Positions 62,054-64,000 of a stretch of DNA of 64,000 bases are shown in pieces. The stretch spans positions 26,021,595 through 26,085,594 of the forward strand of contig OX335644.1 in NCBI GenBank assembly GCA_946894095.1. Direction: 5' to 3'. This DNA is from Incurvaria masculella. Lineage: Eukaryota; Arthropoda; Insecta; Lepidoptera; Incurvariidae. The notes below the pieces were generated by a model. The model ran no database searches, was not told where the DNA came from, and saw nothing but the letters and a program-made list of their open reading frames with translations. Numbering within the stretch: the first letter of the stretch is position 1; every line of letters starts with the position of its first letter. The position numbers and the translations under genes are program-made.

Positions 62054-62580
62054 CATACACGATACCGTTCGTAGTAGGGCTCCAGGTTCATAGAGAAAGC
62101 ATGTTTTATTATTTTTTTAAATTACTACTTATTTTGGAATTTCAAAAGATAAAAAATGTATTGATTGTCTAGCTAAATTTGAAATATATAACAGGTAATT
62201 TCTGACGCTCATATTCTGTGTTCAAACTTTCCTTTGAATTAATCGAAATTATCGAAATTCATTGTGGTTATTATTATATAATTAAAAGTTGTTTTACTTA
62301 CATCTTGACCAAACTGAACTCAATCGGCTCTTATCACGCCTTTAATCAGGGCCTCCCATTTGTTGGGGTCTGCATAGTGTGGCTTCACTGCAGTGTAATA
62401 TATAATTATATTCACCATACATTCCAACCGGAGGGCTGTGTTATTATCTGAATACCACCTTTACCCATATGTGTATTCTCATTTGCAGATAATAGTAGTA
62501 AGGGGGTCAGGTGTTAATCGTACGTGAGTGTTATGGCCTCTTGTCCAGCATTCAAGGTCAGCTAACATAATCATCCCGCA
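62054..62580. other. 5' flank of the plus-strand zinc-finger gene
   Basis: Contains a short upstream ORF starting ATGGCCTCTTGTCCAGC at about 62533 and ending TAA at about 62565, just before the main ATG. Promoter not identified. Confidence 0.4.
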
Positions 62581-64000
62581 ATGGAGGCAAACGTAGAAGA
62601 CGTTGAAGCAAAGCCACCGAGAAAAAGGAGGAAGCGAGTCAAAGCCACAGGACCGCTCGTGTGTCAGAACTGCGGCAAAATCTTCGAGGACCAATCGAAA
62701 CTCGTAAGGCACATGCGAAGAGTGCACCCTCCAAAGGACAAGATGTGCCTCTGCAGTATCTGTAACAAAACATTTAAGACAAGGGGAATGCTGAACGATC
62801 ACAAAGATAAGGTTCACTCCATCGACGAGCACATCTCGTGTGACATCTGCTCCAAGAAGTTCAAGAATAAATATCGCTTGCGGCTGCACATGAAAGTAGT
62901 ACACGTGCATCACATTGACAGCCCGCCACGCAAGCAATGCGAAATATGCGGGAAGGACTTTAGGAACATAACCCTACTTCACCAGCACGTGAAGCGGGTG
63001 CATACTAACCCGACGCAGTGTAAACTGTGCCTTAAGGAACTGAAAAGCTCCATCTATCTCAGACGGCACATGATCAACGTTCATCTGACGAAAAGTCGAA
63101 AATGCGATTACTGCCCTAAAGAATTTAAAGATAAATACTGCTACTTGAGTCACATGAAAAAGTGCCACCCTTCCGATTATCTACGGTACAAGGGGTACAA
63201 TGATTTCGAAACCCACTGCAATGCAACTAGCGAGTCGTGCAAGATATGCGCTGCGCCGTTCAAATCAAAGATGGCGCTGTACTATCACTTGCAGAGAGAT
63301 CACGGCGACGAAAACAAAGAGGAGAAAGCGCTGGAATCGTTCAAGGAGGAGTTCAAAAAGAAACTGTACAAACCGAAAAAAATACCAAAGGACCCCAGCG
63401 ATACTGACGCGAATCCAAAGAAGCCAAAAGAGGTAATAAGAGAGGAAGATAAAAGAAAGTGTGAGCTGTGTCCAAAGATCGTGAGAAATGAGCTCGCTTT
63501 AAAACTTCACGTCATAAGATGTCATAAAATTGAAAATGTCGGCGATAATCGAGACGAAAAGAACGATAATTCGGATTGGGAAGACGATTATAGCCCACTT
63601 TTTGACCCACCTAGTGTTGTGAAAACGGAAATTCCTGAAGAAAGCGAAGTCGGCAAATTTATGTTTGCGAACGCGCCGATGACAGAGGATATAGTCGATA
63701 TAATCGTCGACGTCAAACCTGAATTCATTTATAAGGAGTTACCTGTAGAATTCGAAGTGAAAGAAGAACCTAAAGCGCTGGATCCCGTAAATTTCAGTTG
63801 CAATGAATGCGGGGAAAGTTTTGCGAAATCGTACCAGCTGAAACGACACTTGAAGGCGTCTCACATCAGTGAGGGCTCGAGTCCGTCAGTTTTCTGCTGC
63901 AAACGATGCGGCCAGACCTTTGATAAGAAAGATGACCTCAAAGCGCATAGAAAAGATGTCCATTTGGGTACAGAAGCGCATGTCTGCGTTCACTGCTCCA
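62581..64000 (+). CDS. Multi-C2H2 zinc-finger protein, partial (runs off the right edge)
   Basis: The frame is open from ATG at 62581 (context CGCAATGG) to the window end, 473 codons without stop. The N-terminus is basic (PPRKRRKRVK, a likely nuclear localisation signal). Then come fingers CQNCGKIFEDQSKLVRH, CSICNKTFKTRGMLNDH, CDICSKKFKNKYRLRLH, CEICGKDFRNITLLHQH, CKLCLKELKSSIYLRRH, CDYCPKEFKDKYCYLSH, CKICAAPFKSKMALYYH and CELCPKIVRNELALKLH. An acidic linker follows, then CNECGESFAKSYQLKRH, CKRCGQTFDKKDDLKAH and the start of an eleventh finger. Order and sequence parallel the gene at 55030-57141, except that its eighth finger (CHICLRKYKHIYYLNKH) has no equivalent here. The basic tail at the N-terminus is also specific to this copy. 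Confidence 0.9.
   Translation, partial: MEANVEDVEAKPPRKRRKRVKATGPLVCQNCGKIFEDQSKLVRHMRRVHPPKDKMCLCSICNKTFKTRGMLNDHKDKVHSIDEHISCDICSKKFKNKYRLRLHMKVVHVHHIDSPPRKQCEICGKDFRNITLLHQHVKRVHTNPTQCKLCLKELKSSIYLRRHMINVHLTKSRKCDYCPKEFKDKYCYLSHMKKCHPSDYLRYKGYNDFETHCNATSESCKICAAPFKSKMALYYHLQRDHGDENKEEKALESFKEEFKKKLYKPKKIPKDPSDTDANPKKPKEVIREEDKRKCELCPKIVRNELALKLHVIRCHKIENVGDNRDEKNDNSDWEDDYSPLFDPPSVVKTEIPEESEVGKFMFANAPMTEDIVDIIVDVKPEFIYKELPVEFEVKEEPKALDPVNFSCNECGESFAKSYQLKRHLKASHISEGSSPSVFCCKRCGQTFDKKDDLKAHRKDVHLGTEAHVCVHCS

Overview
The window is animal nuclear DNA and almost certainly lepidopteran. It has spliced genes with GT-AG introns, an omega-class glutathione S-transferase, C2H2 zinc-finger genes, and dense insect-type transposable elements: an APE-RT-RNase H LINE, a Jockey-type LINE, tRNA- and 5S-headed SINEs, a hAT relic, TTAA elements and many short palindromic elements. 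No bacterial, plasmid or CRISPR features were seen. The species cannot be named from sequence alone. All exon joins below were built by hand from splice sites and reading phase.

Layout. 1-2474 (minus): 5' part of a gene encoding a TAZ-like zinc-finger protein (TAZ-A); exon 3 onward lies off the left edge. 3046-9098 (minus): a complete LINE with two intact ORFs and an 11-bp target-site duplication, inserted upstream of TAZ-A. 9.1-14.5 kb: repeats and a 5'-truncated LINE. 14604-16346 (minus): intronless F-box/leucine-rich-repeat gene. 19035 to about 30.4 kb (plus): a seven-exon omega GST whose introns are full of mobile elements, and whose last coding exon is amplified in a 190-bp tandem array of 11 near-identical copies. 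30.4-36.1 kb: repeats. 36127-37447 (plus): two-exon small C2H2 gene. 37.4-46.9 kb: repeats. 46951-52050 (plus): TAZ-B, a four-exon paralog of TAZ-A with a readable TATA/initiator promoter. 52534-54985: 5'-truncated, frameshifted Jockey-type LINE with a 10-bp target-site duplication. 55030-57141 (minus) and 62581 to the right edge (plus): two divergently arranged paralogous multi-C2H2 genes.

The most interesting items are (1) the TAZ-A/TAZ-B family, whose exon 3/4 part reproduces the Cys/His spacing of the CBP/p300 TAZ1 domain but carries additional Cys/His units and no acetyltransferase; (2) the tandemly amplified terminal exon of the omega GST, with eight intact and three stop-containing copies, in a gene that also has Asn where omega GSTs have the catalytic Cys; and (3) two SINE types sharing one body but carrying different Pol III heads (tRNA versus 5S rRNA).
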